Positions 1-8,464 of a DNA stretch of 64,000 nt are shown piece by piece. The DNA is from Rhizobium rosettiformans (GTDB taxonomy: Bacteria; Pseudomonadota; Alphaproteobacteria; Rhizobiales; Rhizobiaceae). The notes under the pieces are model-generated. The model was not told the DNA's origin and did no database searches. It saw only the letters and a list, made by a program, of their open reading frames with translations. Numbering within the stretch: position 1 is the stretch's first letter; every line of letters begins with the position of its first letter. The translations under genes were made by a program, and so were the position numbers. The DNA lies in the NCBI RefSeq assembly GCF_016806065.1, contig NZ_CP032405.1, forward strand, positions 2,136,001 to 2,200,000, read 5' to 3'.

Positions 1-640
1 GATTCAGGAAGAAATCGATCAATTGAAAGAGCAGCTTCGGTCAATCGCCGAATCCGCCAGCTTCAGTGGTCAGAACTGGGTCGCAGGTGGCACGGACAGC
101 AATGCCGGAGCCGTGGAAGTCACCGTAGTATCCGGCTTCATTCGAAACTCCAACGGACAAGTCTCTGTCTCGACTACGCCTTACAGTCTGGATGGCGCTA
201 CTGTCGGCGAGATGACGGTGCTCTTCGGTGGTGACAATGCCGGGGCGATTGATTATGCGTCCGGCATCCTCGGGACCACGGGCACATTTACCGCCGTAGC
301 GGCCCAGTCGGTCGATACGCTCGACATAACCCAGTATGCGGATCCTGATGTCCAAACCAACATGCAGGAAGCACTGGTACTTGTTGAAGATGCACTCCAG
401 GCGATGACCAGCGCGGCGGCTGCCCTCGGTTCCATCTCCATGCGCATCGGCATGCAGGAAGACTTCGTCGCGGCTCTGACCGACTCGATCGACAGCGGTA
501 TTGGCCGTCTCGTTGATGCCGACATGAACGAAGAGTCGACCCGCCTCAAGGCGCTGCAGACCCAGCAGCAGCTGGCCATCCAGTCGCTCTCGATCGCCAA
601 CACCTCTTCCGAAAGCATCCTGACACTCTTCCGTCAGTAA
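1..640 (+). CDS. fla: Flagellin, 3' part (5' end outside window)
   Basis: This is the C-terminal part of a flagellin, the filament subunit exported by the flagellar type III apparatus. The frame is open from base 2 (reading IQEEIDQLKEQL) to the TAA at 638-640, so the N-terminal D0/D1 helices lie upstream of the window. The segment SASFSGQNW and the terminal helix with RLVDADMNEESTRLKALQ and SLSIANTSSESILTLFRQ match the conserved C-terminal D1/D0 region of rhizobial flagellins. The same motifs recur almost unchanged in the next gene, so the two are tandem paralogues. A strong hairpin terminator at 702-735 ends the transcript. Which fla paralogue this is cannot be told from the fragment. Confidence 0.93.
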   Translation, partial: IQEEIDQLKEQLRSIAESASFSGQNWVAGGTDSNAGAVEVTVVSGFIRNSNGQVSVSTTPYSLDGATVGEMTVLFGGDNAGAIDYASGILGTTGTFTAVAAQSVDTLDITQYADPDVQTNMQEALVLVEDALQAMTSAAAALGSISMRIGMQEDFVAALTDSIDSGIGRLVDADMNEESTRLKALQTQQQLAIQSLSIANTSSESILTLFRQ

Positions 641-701
641 GCGGCGCTCTGGCTAGGGGCGACTTCGTCCCGCCCTGACAGTGTCGGATGTTATCGGTGT
701 G

Positions 702-735
702 AATCCGCGCCTCGCAAGAGGCGCGGATTTTCGTT
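702..735 (+). terminator. Rho-independent terminator after flagellin 1
   Basis: A perfect 12-bp stem (AATCCGCGCCTC at 702-713 and its complement at 718-729) closes a GCAA tetraloop and is followed by TTCGTTT. It separates the two flagellin transcription units. Confidence 0.85.
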
Positions 736-810
736 TGAGCCTTGCGCGAAACTTTTGGCAATTTCGTTTGGACTACAAAAGACAAGCCTGTGCCTTGCCA
801 TGTCATTGGT

Positions 811-945
811 CTGTTTGTTAACTGCCGCTGTTAACGATTTGTTAACAGTGACGGGGACCGCGCGTTCGCGCGTTTTGCATGATGCCCTCCCGTCGTGCCG
901 GCAAGTCGCCGGATGCGCAGTCCGACACGCTTAGGGGCACCAAGC
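811..945 (+). promoter_or_regulatory. Flagellin 2 promoter and leader with three GTTAAC sites
   Basis: The 305-bp gap between the flagellin genes holds the first gene's terminator, then three copies of the palindrome GTTAAC at 817-822, 830-835 and 841-846. A GC hairpin CGCGCG-TT-CGCGCG at 859-872 with a TTTT tail follows, and a small CCGGC/GCCGG stem near 899-914. No clear -35/-10 pair was identified. The leader hairpins could be targets of FlbT, whose Caulobacter relative acts on flagellin mRNA leaders; that role here is inference. Confidence 0.45.
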
Positions 946-1905
946 ATGACCAGTATTATGACCAATGCGGCCGCCATGGCGGCGCTGCAGACACTTCGTT
1001 CGATCGATAACAATCTCGAGATGACCCAGCGGCGCGTTTCGTCGGGTTACCGGGTCGAAACGGCAGCCGACAATGCCGGCTATTGGTCCATTGCCACGAC
1101 GATGCGCTCCGACAATGCTGCGCTCTCGACAGTTTCCGACGCACTCGGCCTCGGTGCGGCAACCGTTGATACCGCTTACACGGCGCTCGACAATGTCGTC
1201 GACGTGATGTCCACGATCAAGGCGAAGCTGGTTGCCGCCCGCGAACCGGGCGTCGACAAGAACAAGATCAACGAGGAAATGACGCAGCTGAAAAACCAGC
1301 TGATTTCCTCGGCCCAGTCGGCATCTTTCTCGGGTGAAAACTGGCTTTACAACACCAATGCGCTGGAGCTAGGCACCAAGCAGGTTGTTTCCTCCTTCGT
1401 CCGCGGAGCAGACGGCAGCGTTCAGGTCACGACCCTCGATTTCGACACCGCTGAATCCGTGCTGATCGACACCCAGGATGCGTCTCGCGGCTTTCTCACC
1501 AAGTCGATTGATGCCGATGCCCTGCGCAACACCGGCACCGGCGCGCGCGAATACTACCTCCTAGACATGGGAGGGCCGACGGGCGGCGACGAGATCGCGA
1601 TAGAGACCGACACCCCCGATGATGTACTCGACGACATGATTGCTGTCGTTGACAACGTCATCCAGCAGCTGACCGATGCCGCCGCCACACTCGGCGCCAT
1701 CACCAGCCGTATCGAGATGCAGGACAACTTCGTCTCGAACCTCATGGATGTGATCGACAAGGGCATTGGCCGTCTTGTTGATGCCGACATGAACGAAGAA
1801 TCGACGCGTCTGAAGGCGTTGCAGACCCAGCAGCAGCTTGGCATCCAGGCACTCTCGATCGCCAACAGCAGCGCCGAAAAACTTCTGACGCTCTTCCAAC
1901 GATAA
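946..1905 (+). CDS. fla: Flagellin (complete)
   Basis: This gene encodes a 319-aa flagellin, the subunit polymerised outside the cell into the filament. The ATG at 946 is chosen because it gives MTSIMTNAAAMAALQTLRSI, the standard rhizobial flagellin N-terminus, and has TTAGGGG at 931-937 as a ribosome-binding site; an in-frame ATG at 895 would add 17 atypical residues. The N-terminal D0/D1 helices (about residues 1-140, with MTQRRVSSGYRVETAADNAG) and C-terminal helices (about 235-319, with RLVDADMNEESTRLKALQ) flank a short variable centre. It is monocistronic between its own promoter region and a 14-bp hairpin terminator. It is a close paralogue of the preceding gene. Confidence 0.95.
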   Translation: MTSIMTNAAAMAALQTLRSIDNNLEMTQRRVSSGYRVETAADNAGYWSIATTMRSDNAALSTVSDALGLGAATVDTAYTALDNVVDVMSTIKAKLVAAREPGVDKNKINEEMTQLKNQLISSAQSASFSGENWLYNTNALELGTKQVVSSFVRGADGSVQVTTLDFDTAESVLIDTQDASRGFLTKSIDADALRNTGTGAREYYLLDMGGPTGGDEIAIETDTPDDVLDDMIAVVDNVIQQLTDAAATLGAITSRIEMQDNFVSNLMDVIDKGIGRLVDADMNEESTRLKALQTQQQLGIQALSIANSSAEKLLTLFQR

Positions 1906-1910
1906 GCCTT

Positions 1911-1954
1911 GAACCGCCAGATGCGCAGGCATCTGGCGGTTCCGTGCCGTTTTG
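1911..1954 (+). terminator. Rho-independent terminator after flagellin 2
   Basis: A perfect 14-bp stem (GAACCGCCAGATGC at 1911-1924 and its complement at 1929-1942) closes a GCAG loop and is followed by CGTGCCGTTTT. It begins five bases after the flagellin stop. Confidence 0.85.
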
Positions 1955-2169
1955 AAGCAGGCCGACCGCAAACCTCATTCATCTTCGCGCAAGTTTGAAC
2001 CCCTAGCTTCAGGAAGCGCACGTGGCATCAGAAGCCAATCCGCGCCGAATGAGCTTTGATCGATCCTGGAAGATGAGAGAACGCGTACGGATATGCTGAT
2101 GTTTGATCTTCTTCTCCTGCAAGTGCACGTCAGCCGTGTCCAATCTGTCGCCGATGGAGGCGATCGCCC

Positions 2170-2817
2170 ATGAGCATGCCTTTGGCCCGTTATCTCAAGG
2201 ACTTCTCGACAACGGTGGCGCCACCTGCGCCGCCGGCGCCGACGTTTGATATGCCGTCGGTGGATGCCTTCGATATGGACTTTCCAGCTCTTCCCGAACC
2301 AGAGGCAGTCGACGTCGAGGCCATCAAACGCGAGGCCTATGCCGAGGGCCATGAAGCCGGTGAGAAGGCAGCTGCAGAACGTTTCGAGGTGGACCGGCAG
2401 GCGATGGAGATCGCCCACGCCCAGGCGCTGGCCGAGCGTGACCAAAAACTGCGTGACGAGTTTGCAGACCTGCTCGCGACAAAGCTGCCGGACGTTATCG
2501 AGAGGCTCTCGCTTGCCGTGAGCGAACAGGCGGCGATTGCGCTCGCTCCGGTGATCGGCGAGGCACTTGCCGAGACGGCCGTAAAAGACCTGGCTGATCT
2601 CTTGAAGGCAGCCATCACTGCGGGCGAGGCCGGCACGATCGAGGTCAAGGGGCCTCGTCACCTGTTTGAAAAGCTGCAATCGGAAATGCCGGAGCAGACA
2701 AGTTTCCTACGCCATGTCGAGGATCCGGACCTCGATCTCTCGGCTGAATTCGGCGATGCCGCGCTTGTCACCCGCATCTCGGCCTTTACGGCGAGCTTGA
2801 AGAAAGTGCTGGCATGA
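2170..2817 (+). CDS. FliH-like flagellar export protein (S. meliloti orf38 position)
   Basis: This 215-aa cytoplasmic protein probably acts as the FliH-type stator that holds the export ATPase FliI at the flagellar base. After a Pro/Asp-rich N-terminus (about 1-55), residues 56-110 contain AYAEGHEAGEKAAAERF, the Gly-spaced helical pattern of FliH/YscL/V-ATPase E proteins, followed by a long Ala/Glu-rich helix and a C-terminal alpha/beta domain. GGAGG at 2156-2160 precedes the ATG. Its stop overlaps the motB start (ATGA), so translation is coupled and the gene heads the motB-motC-fliK operon. The FliH assignment rests on pattern and context rather than a catalytic signature. Confidence 0.65.
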   Translation: MSMPLARYLKDFSTTVAPPAPPAPTFDMPSVDAFDMDFPALPEPEAVDVEAIKREAYAEGHEAGEKAAAERFEVDRQAMEIAHAQALAERDQKLRDEFADLLATKLPDVIERLSLAVSEQAAIALAPVIGEALAETAVKDLADLLKAAITAGEAGTIEVKGPRHLFEKLQSEMPEQTSFLRHVEDPDLDLSAEFGDAALVTRISAFTASLKKVLA

Positions 2818-4136
2818 GCGACGAGAACCACCACCACGGCAAGAGCCAGATCATCATCGTCAAGCGCCGCAAGGGTGACCACGATGGCGCGCATGGCGGA
2901 GCGTGGAAGATTGCCTTTGCCGACTTCATGACGGCAATGATGGCCTTCTTCCTCGTCATGTGGCTGGTCAATGCTGCCAATGAAGAGACCAAGGCCACGG
3001 TGGCCAGCTATTTCAACCCGATCAAGCTCTCCGACGAGAAGCCGACCGAAAAGGGCTTGGAAAAGCCAGTCGAAACCAGCGAGGGCCAGGAGAAGAAGGA
3101 ACGCTCCCAGGTCGATGAAGACCAGGACAAGGTAGGTTCCGCCGCCGCAACCGGCGATGACCAGACGGCCTCCTCGGGCGACGAAGCCAATTATTCGGAG
3201 GCCGACTTCTTCGAAAACCCCTACTCGGTTCTGGCTGAAATTGCCCAGGAAGTAGGGCAGCAGGCCAATGTCAGCGCCAAGGGCGAAGGCGGCGCAGCCG
3301 AGTCAGGCCCGTCCACCGGCGCTCAGGGCGGTGAGGCTTATCGCGATCCCTTCGATCCGGATTTCTGGACGCAGCAGGTTCAGACAGCCAACGGTCCCCC
3401 GGGCGAGCCGACCGACGCGCAGACACCGGCCGAGCAGGCACAGACCGCCCCGCCATCCGACACGGACACGTCTGAACCTTCGACCGAGCCCGAACAGCAG
3501 ATCGCCCTTGTGGTGCCTGGTCAGAAGCCGGATCCGGCAGCCACGCCATCAGACGCGATGGCCGCGGACAAGCCTGCCGATGCTGAAGCGTCGGAGATCG
3601 GCCAGACCGAACAGCCGCTCAAGGGAGTTGCTGAGAAGCCGGAAACCGCCGAGGCTGTGCTCGAGGCTCAGCTTGCTGCGGCGGACACTCTCAAGGCGGA
3701 AATCGCAAATGCCATTGGCGGTGCAGCCGGCAAGCTGGCCGAGGGGCTGATCGTCACGCCGACGGAAGGTGGCTTGCTGGTCACGATCAGCGATCAGAGT
3801 GATGCCGCCATGTTCAATCTCGGCTCGGCCGTGCCGCGCCGCGAACTGGTGGTCGCCATGGAGAAACTCGGTCAGATCCTGCAGGAAAAGCCTGGCCGCA
3901 TCGTGATCCGTGGCCATACGGACGCCCGCCCGTTCCGCGGCACGGAAAATGACAACTGGCGGCTTTCCATGGCCCGCGCCCACAGCGCCTATTTCATGCT
4001 GGTCCGCGGCGGTCTTGACGAGGATCGTGTCGAACAGGTTTCCGGCTTTGCCGATCGGCGCCTGCAGGTGCCGGAAGATCCGCTTGCGGACGCTAACCGC
4101 CGCATCGAGATCCTGATCGAAGCGGAGCAGGGCTGA
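2814..4136 (+). CDS. motB: Flagellar motor stator protein MotB
   Basis: MotB forms the proton-conducting stator with MotA and anchors it to peptidoglycan. The 440-aa product has a basic, His-rich cytoplasmic N-terminus and one transmembrane helix at about residues 32-52 (FADFMTAMMAFFLVMWLVN) with the essential proton-binding Asp at residue 37. A long acidic, Pro-rich periplasmic linker (about 70-270) follows, then an OmpA-like peptidoglycan-binding domain at about 300-440 (GHTDARPF, RLSMARAHSAYFML, NRRIEILIE). The linker is longer than in S. meliloti MotB. It overlaps the upstream gene by 4 bp and is followed two bases later by motC, whose product guides MotB in rhizobia. Confidence 0.95.
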   Translation: MSDENHHHGKSQIIIVKRRKGDHDGAHGGAWKIAFADFMTAMMAFFLVMWLVNAANEETKATVASYFNPIKLSDEKPTEKGLEKPVETSEGQEKKERSQVDEDQDKVGSAAATGDDQTASSGDEANYSEADFFENPYSVLAEIAQEVGQQANVSAKGEGGAAESGPSTGAQGGEAYRDPFDPDFWTQQVQTANGPPGEPTDAQTPAEQAQTAPPSDTDTSEPSTEPEQQIALVVPGQKPDPAATPSDAMAADKPADAEASEIGQTEQPLKGVAEKPETAEAVLEAQLAAADTLKAEIANAIGGAAGKLAEGLIVTPTEGGLLVTISDQSDAAMFNLGSAVPRRELVVAMEKLGQILQEKPGRIVIRGHTDARPFRGTENDNWRLSMARAHSAYFMLVRGGLDEDRVEQVSGFADRRLQVPEDPLADANRRIEILIEAEQG

Positions 4137-4138
4137 CC

Positions 4139-5461
4139 ATGCTCATCCGCCGTCTCACCCTCCGCCTGCTGCTGTCCGGTCTGACTGTTCTTTCGGTCGG
4201 ATCGTTCGGCTATGCGCAGTCGACGGACGAGGCGATCGAGCCCTATCGAATGCTGCGATCGCTGCAATTCGTCCAGGATACCGTCGTGCGCGGCGACCAT
4301 TCTGCGGCCGACATGCAGCGGTTCGTGCTCAATACGATCGACGAGCGTTTGCGCACTGCCGACCCGAAGATCTTCCAGGATCCTCGCAATGTCGATGCGG
4401 CACTGATTTACGCGATGAGCGGAGGAAATCCGGCAACCCTGGAATTCCTCGTCGCCCGCGACATCGAGGGCAACTTCGACAACCGGGTCAGTGATGCCTT
4501 GCGCAAGTATCTGAGCGGCAAGGGTACTCTCATTGGCAAGACCCTCGGCGACATGGCCGTCGAATACAAGAATGACAAGATCGGCCCTTATCTAGCGCTG
4601 GTCGCCGGCAATGTGACCCTGACGCGTGATCCGGCCGGTGCGCTCAAGTTCTACGACTGGGCCCGTCTTACGGCGCCCGGCACCATCGTCGAGGAAGCGG
4701 CCCTGCGACGGTCGCTTGCGGTCGCGATCGATGCCAAGATCGTCGACAAGGCCTCGCTCTACGCCAATGGCTATGCCCGTCGCTTCCTCTATTCTCCCTA
4801 TGCCAGCCAGTTCGCCGATCTGTTCGTCCGCTTCGTCGTGGAGCATTACGACGCGCTGAAGCCCACCGACATCGAAGCCACGCTCGGCTACATGGATGCG
4901 GATCGGCGCCGTGAGGTCTACCTCCGTATTGCCCGTGAGGCGGCCATTGCCGGCCGCAAGCAACTGGCGACCATGGCGGCCGAGCAGGCGAAGCTGCTTT
5001 CTGGCACCGAGGAAGGTGCCGACGCTTTGGCGAAACTCTATGGCAGCCTCGTGCGTGTCCCCACCGAGAATGTCGACGACGCCATGGCGGCCCTGATGCA
5101 GGTCCCGGAAGACATGTTGTCGCCCCGGGATCGTGCCTTGAGGCGCGCGGCTGAAACCATAGCCAAGGAAGTTCTGCGTAAGCCCGAACCGGCTCAGCGT
5201 TCCCAGACTCCTTCGGCCGAGGCCGTGAGCATCGAGAACCCGGCGCAGTCCGCAGTATCGGATCCCGACCTGCAGGACCCGTTTGCCCAGCCCGTGCCGA
5301 CGCCGGTTGCTCAGACTGAACTGGCGCAGCCGGCTGCCAGCGCCGTAGCGACACTTCCTGCCGAGCAGACGGAAATTGACCCGGAATTGCGTAGCTTCGT
5401 CGATTCCGGGCGCTCGAAGCTCGACGCAATTGACGATCTTCTCCAGAAAGAAGGCCCGTAA
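4139..5461 (+). CDS. motC: Chemotaxis/motility protein MotC
   Basis: MotC is a periplasmic protein found in rhizobia, described in S. meliloti as needed for correct positioning of MotB. The 440-aa product begins with a signal peptide (basic start, hydrophobic LLLSGLTVLSVGSFGYAQ, about residues 6-27). Alpha-helical segments resembling TPR-like repeats follow (YDWARLTAPGTIVEEAALRR, AIDAKIVDKASLYANGYARR), then a Pro/Ala-rich C-terminal region from about residue 350. It starts two bases after motB and ends one base before fliK. Length and order agree with the motB-motC-motD set of S. meliloti. Confidence 0.92.
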   Translation: MLIRRLTLRLLLSGLTVLSVGSFGYAQSTDEAIEPYRMLRSLQFVQDTVVRGDHSAADMQRFVLNTIDERLRTADPKIFQDPRNVDAALIYAMSGGNPATLEFLVARDIEGNFDNRVSDALRKYLSGKGTLIGKTLGDMAVEYKNDKIGPYLALVAGNVTLTRDPAGALKFYDWARLTAPGTIVEEAALRRSLAVAIDAKIVDKASLYANGYARRFLYSPYASQFADLFVRFVVEHYDALKPTDIEATLGYMDADRRREVYLRIAREAAIAGRKQLATMAAEQAKLLSGTEEGADALAKLYGSLVRVPTENVDDAMAALMQVPEDMLSPRDRALRRAAETIAKEVLRKPEPAQRSQTPSAEAVSIENPAQSAVSDPDLQDPFAQPVPTPVAQTELAQPAASAVATLPAEQTEIDPELRSFVDSGRSKLDAIDDLLQKEGP

Positions 5462-5462
5462 C

Positions 5463-6869
5463 ATGATGGACGCAATCTCAGCCCCCAGAATGCCCGCAAC
5501 GGATGCCTCGGCGGCTCCGGCCGGTTCGGGCCGCGCAGACAAGGCAGCGGACGACAGCAGCTTCTCCAAGGTGCTCTCCAAATCCGGCGAGCAGGAGGCC
5601 GGCGCGTCGAGGCAGGATCGTACGCGCGACGAGACGGATGCTTCTGATGCAGACGTCGATCAGCCAATAGCAAAGACGGGGACACGGGCAGGGGAGCGAT
5701 CCTTCCCGGCCATCGACGAAGCTTTGCTGGCGCAACTCGATGCGCTGCCGGATGACATCTCCACGGGTGATCTGATCCGGGCTCTCGCCAAGGCGCAGGG
5801 CAAGGGCAATGGAAATTCTCAAGGTGACAAGGAGCCTCAGGTCGAGATCGAAGGCCTCGATCCGCAACTGAAGGCGCAATTGGCAAAAGCGATGGCGGCC
5901 GTCCGGGATCGCAAGGAAACCGGAGAAGGCGAACCGGCCGCGGCCGAACAGGCTGCAGGCGAGGCGACTGCGCCGGAAACTCCCGTGGCGGATCTCGCCG
6001 ATGTGCTCCAGCTTCTTGCTGGCGGCAAGATCGATCCGACGGACAAAGGCCAGGAGCCCACCAAGGGCGACAAGGCGGCCAAGGACGAGCAGAAGGTTCT
6101 CCCCGGCAACCTCGTCGATGCCAAGGCTCGTGATGCGGCTGATAGCACGGCTTCGGATGACGACAGATCTGACGGCGATCGCGATTTCCGCTTCGTCCGG
6201 GCAGACGGCAAGGGCCAGCCACTTGTTCTGCGCGGGGAGGCTGCGTCTTCTCCTGAGCAGGCCGAACAGAAGGCCGTTGAAACGGTCACGGTGGTCGACA
6301 GCCGCCGCTACATCGCTCCAGTCTCGACGTCCAACGCTGCGTCCATCACCGCAGCGATGCTGGGTGACAATGACTGGCTCGGCGCCATGGCGCCCGGCTC
6401 CGAGCTCGCCAATGCCGCCGCCCAGTCCAGCCAGGGCAAGGTCGTGCATACGTTGAAGCTTCAGATGACGCCGATTGACCTCGGCAGCGTCACCGCAACT
6501 CTGCGCCTGTCCGGTGAAGAACTGAGCGTACAGTTGACCGTGGACAACGCGGCGGCCTTCCGTCAGCTCTCCAACGATCAGAGCGACATCTTGAAGGCAC
6601 TCCGGGCGCAGGGTCTCGTCGTCGACCAGGTCCAGGTGACCATGCAGACCTCATCGGCCGATCGGAGCGCGGACGCCGGACAGAATGGTTCCCAGAACCA
6701 GCAGACCGGTCAACAGACCTTCCAGCCCGGAAATCAGGGTGGTGAACGACAGCAGCGCGGTGACGCGCCAGGAAATACCGTGAGGATGGCGGATGAGCGT
6801 GTGGCTGATACGACGGATGTTCCCGCTTCCGGCAATCGCGGCGCTCGCCCTGATCAGCTTTACGTCTGA
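5463..6869 (+). CDS. fliK: Flagellar hook-length control protein FliK (MotD)
   Basis: FliK measures hook length and switches export specificity from hook to filament subunits; in rhizobia it was first called MotD. The 468-aa product has a long low-complexity Asp/Lys/Glu-rich N-terminal part (about 1-310). A compact FliK C-terminal domain follows at about 320-410, with the family pattern LKLQMTPIDLGSVTATLRL and ALRAQGLVVDQVQVTM. The tail is Gln/Gly-rich. The ATG at 5463 is preferred because it follows the motC stop by one base; an upstream in-frame start would sit inside motC. The 3' end overlaps the next gene by 77 bp. Confidence 0.9.
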   Translation: MMDAISAPRMPATDASAAPAGSGRADKAADDSSFSKVLSKSGEQEAGASRQDRTRDETDASDADVDQPIAKTGTRAGERSFPAIDEALLAQLDALPDDISTGDLIRALAKAQGKGNGNSQGDKEPQVEIEGLDPQLKAQLAKAMAAVRDRKETGEGEPAAAEQAAGEATAPETPVADLADVLQLLAGGKIDPTDKGQEPTKGDKAAKDEQKVLPGNLVDAKARDAADSTASDDDRSDGDRDFRFVRADGKGQPLVLRGEAASSPEQAEQKAVETVTVVDSRRYIAPVSTSNAASITAAMLGDNDWLGAMAPGSELANAAAQSSQGKVVHTLKLQMTPIDLGSVTATLRLSGEELSVQLTVDNAAAFRQLSNDQSDILKALRAQGLVVDQVQVTMQTSSADRSADAGQNGSQNQQTGQQTFQPGNQGGERQQRGDAPGNTVRMADERVADTTDVPASGNRGARPDQLYV

Positions 6870-7374
6870 GGCAGAGGCAAGTCGCGGCGCCTGTGAGGGC
6901 GCCATCGGCGCGGCCGCAGCCAAATACGGCGTTCCCGAAGGCATCCTCTATTCGGTCGGCCTGACAGAGACTGGCCGCAAAGGGAGCCTTGCGCCCTATG
7001 CCATGAACGTCGAGGGCAAAGCCTATTATTTCGACGATCTGGATGCGGCTCTCGATGCTTTCGAGCGGGCAAGAATGGGTGGTGCGAAGCTGATCGACGT
7101 CGGATGCATGCAGATCAATCAGCACTTCCACGGAGAGCACTTTACCTCAGTCGAGGCGATGTTCGACCCGAAGCGCAACGTGGAGTATGCCGCACGCTTC
7201 CTGAGCAACCTGCACAATCGTCACGAAACCTGGACTATGGCGGTCGCCCGCTATCACGCGGGCCCCAACAATGATCCCGCCCAGAAGCGTTACGTGTGCC
7301 GTGTGATCTCCAATCTGGTCGCAACGGGATACGGAAACTGGACGCCTAATGCGCGACAATTTTGCGGTGAATAA
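6793..7374 (+). CDS. Lytic transglycosylase-like protein (S. meliloti orf39 position)
   Basis: This 193-aa exported protein carries a soluble lytic transglycosylase fold at about residues 35-150. Visible motifs are GILYSVGLTETGR (catalytic Glu), VGCMQINQHFHG, NVEYAARFLSNL and AVARYHAG. It has an N-terminal hydrophobic signal segment. A flagellum-dedicated enzyme of this kind would open peptidoglycan for rod passage or stator docking. The start at 6793 lies 77 bp inside fliK; the alternative ATG at 6817 shortens the overlap and begins directly before the signal helix (MFPLPAIAALALISF). Overlap and order make it the last gene of the motB operon. Which assembly step it serves is inferred from context only. 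Confidence 0.85.
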   Translation: MSVWLIRRMFPLPAIAALALISFTSEAEASRGACEGAIGAAAAKYGVPEGILYSVGLTETGRKGSLAPYAMNVEGKAYYFDDLDAALDAFERARMGGAKLIDVGCMQINQHFHGEHFTSVEAMFDPKRNVEYAARFLSNLHNRHETWTMAVARYHAGPNNDPAQKRYVCRVISNLVATGYGNWTPNARQFCGE

Positions 7375-7654
7375 CAATTCTGGGTTGTTTGACAGCCACG
7401 ATTGTGCCGATTTGCCAATTGTGGCGACACTGCGGTAGTCGGAGGTCCGGCAAGACCTTGTGCGAAACTTGCGTTAACTTTTCCACTGGAAAATAGTGCC
7501 TATTTAGTTAAAAACCTACTAGATCTAGTTCAAATCGGCACCAAAAGGTTAATCAATCGTTAATAACTATGGTTAAGTTCTCCTAGTTGTTCATGAATCC
7601 CCCGATTCGTACCCATGGTGCATCGAAACACCACACTGATTCGGAGGCGGCTGA
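7375..7654 (+). promoter_or_regulatory. rem promoter region with LuxR-type dyad
   Basis: This 280-bp AT-rich intergenic region precedes rem. It contains a perfect 12-bp palindrome ACTAGATCTAGT at 7518-7529 with an AGATCT core like that of LuxR/TraR-type boxes, and TTAATCAATCGTTAATAA further downstream near 7549-7566. In S. meliloti rem is activated by the LuxR-type pair VisN/VisR, so the dyad is a candidate VisNR site. No unambiguous -35/-10 pair was assigned. Confidence 0.45.
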
Positions 7655-8326
7655 ATGATCGTCGTGGTAGATGAGCGCGAGCTCGTGAAAGACGGATACA
7701 CATCACTATTTGGACGCGAGGGGATTCCCTCGACGGGGTTCGACCCCCGCGAGTTCGGGGAATGGGTCAATACGGCGGCCGATTCCGACATCGCGGCGGT
7801 TGAAGCATTCGTGCTCGGCCAAGGCGAGATGACCCTCGAATTGCCGCGTGCAATTCGCGACCGGACCCAGGCACCGGTGATCGCGGTCAGCGATCAGCCA
7901 TCCCTCGAGGCAACTCTGGCACTTTTTGATTGCGGCGTCGATGACGTCGTTCGCAAGCCTGTGCATCCCCGTGAGATCCTGGCGCGTGCTGCGGCAATCC
8001 GCAGGCGTCTGCGGGCAATCACCAATTTCACCGAGATCGGCCCGATCAAGGTCTTCTCCGACGGCCGTGATCCCGAGATCGCCGGTGACGTCTTCGCCCT
8101 GCCGCGCCGCGAGCGCCGCATCCTCGAATATTTGGTCGCAAATCGCGGCCGGCGCGTATCGAAGACCCAGATCTTCAACGCGATCTACGGGATCTTCGAC
8201 GAGGAAGTCGAAGAGAACGTCGTTGAAAGCCACATCTCCAAGCTTCGCAAGAAGCTGCGCAAGAAGCTGGGTTTCGATCCTGTCGATTCCAAACGCTTTC
8301 TCGGCTACTGCATCGACTGGAGCTGA
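7655..8326 (+). CDS. rem: Transcriptional activator of motility genes Rem
   Basis: Rem is an OmpR-type activator that in S. meliloti sits between VisN/VisR and the class II flagellar genes. The 223-aa product, the same length as I recall for S. meliloti Rem, has an N-terminal receiver-like domain (about 1-115) and a winged-helix DNA-binding domain (about 120-223, with [20 protein letters not shown] and [18 protein letters not shown]). The segment where the phospho-acceptor Asp should lie reads [12 protein letters not shown] and has no Asp, so control is probably through its amount. GGAGG precedes the ATG. It is flanked by a long regulatory region upstream and a strong terminator downstream, so it is monocistronic. 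Confidence 0.93.
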   Translation: MIVVVDERELVKDGYTSLFGREGIPSTGFDPREFGEWVNTAADSDIAAVEAFVLGQGEMTLELPRAIRDRTQAPVIAVSDQPSLEATLALFDCGVDDVVRKPVHPREILARAAAIRRRLRAITNFTEIGPIKVFSDGRDPEIAGDVFALPRRERRILEYLVANRGRRVSKTQIFNAIYGIFDEEVEENVVESHISKLRKKLRKKLGFDPVDSKRFLGYCIDWS

Positions 8327-8332
8327 TCTACC

Positions 8333-8384
8333 TGCGGCCGCCCTTGAGCGGCCGCATTTTTTTCCCTCGACGCGAGGGAAAAAT
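8333..8384 (+). terminator. Double hairpin terminator after rem
   Basis: A 9-bp perfect stem TGCGGCCGC (8333-8341) with its complement at 8348-8356 is followed by seven T (8357-8363). A second hairpin, TTTTTCCCTCG (8359-8369) with CGAGGGAAAAA (8373-8383), overlaps that T run and has A/T runs on both sides, so it may work in either direction. Confidence 0.85.
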
Positions 8385-8464
8385 AGCTGGGCGCTCAAGC
8401 CAGACAGCTTCACGCAAGGCCCACCTCATACTCTCCAAATCGACTAGCAAACGAGGATTTTGAC

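Noticed and set aside
1..1905. The tandem flagellin genes as a recent duplication or recombination hot spot
   Set aside because: Tandem flagellin paralogues with shared terminal domains are normal in rhizobia; the central domains have clearly diverged.
2049..2099. A 16-codon ORF before the FliH-like gene
   Set aside because: It is very short, has no ribosome-binding site or recognisable sequence, and lies in an ordinary leader.
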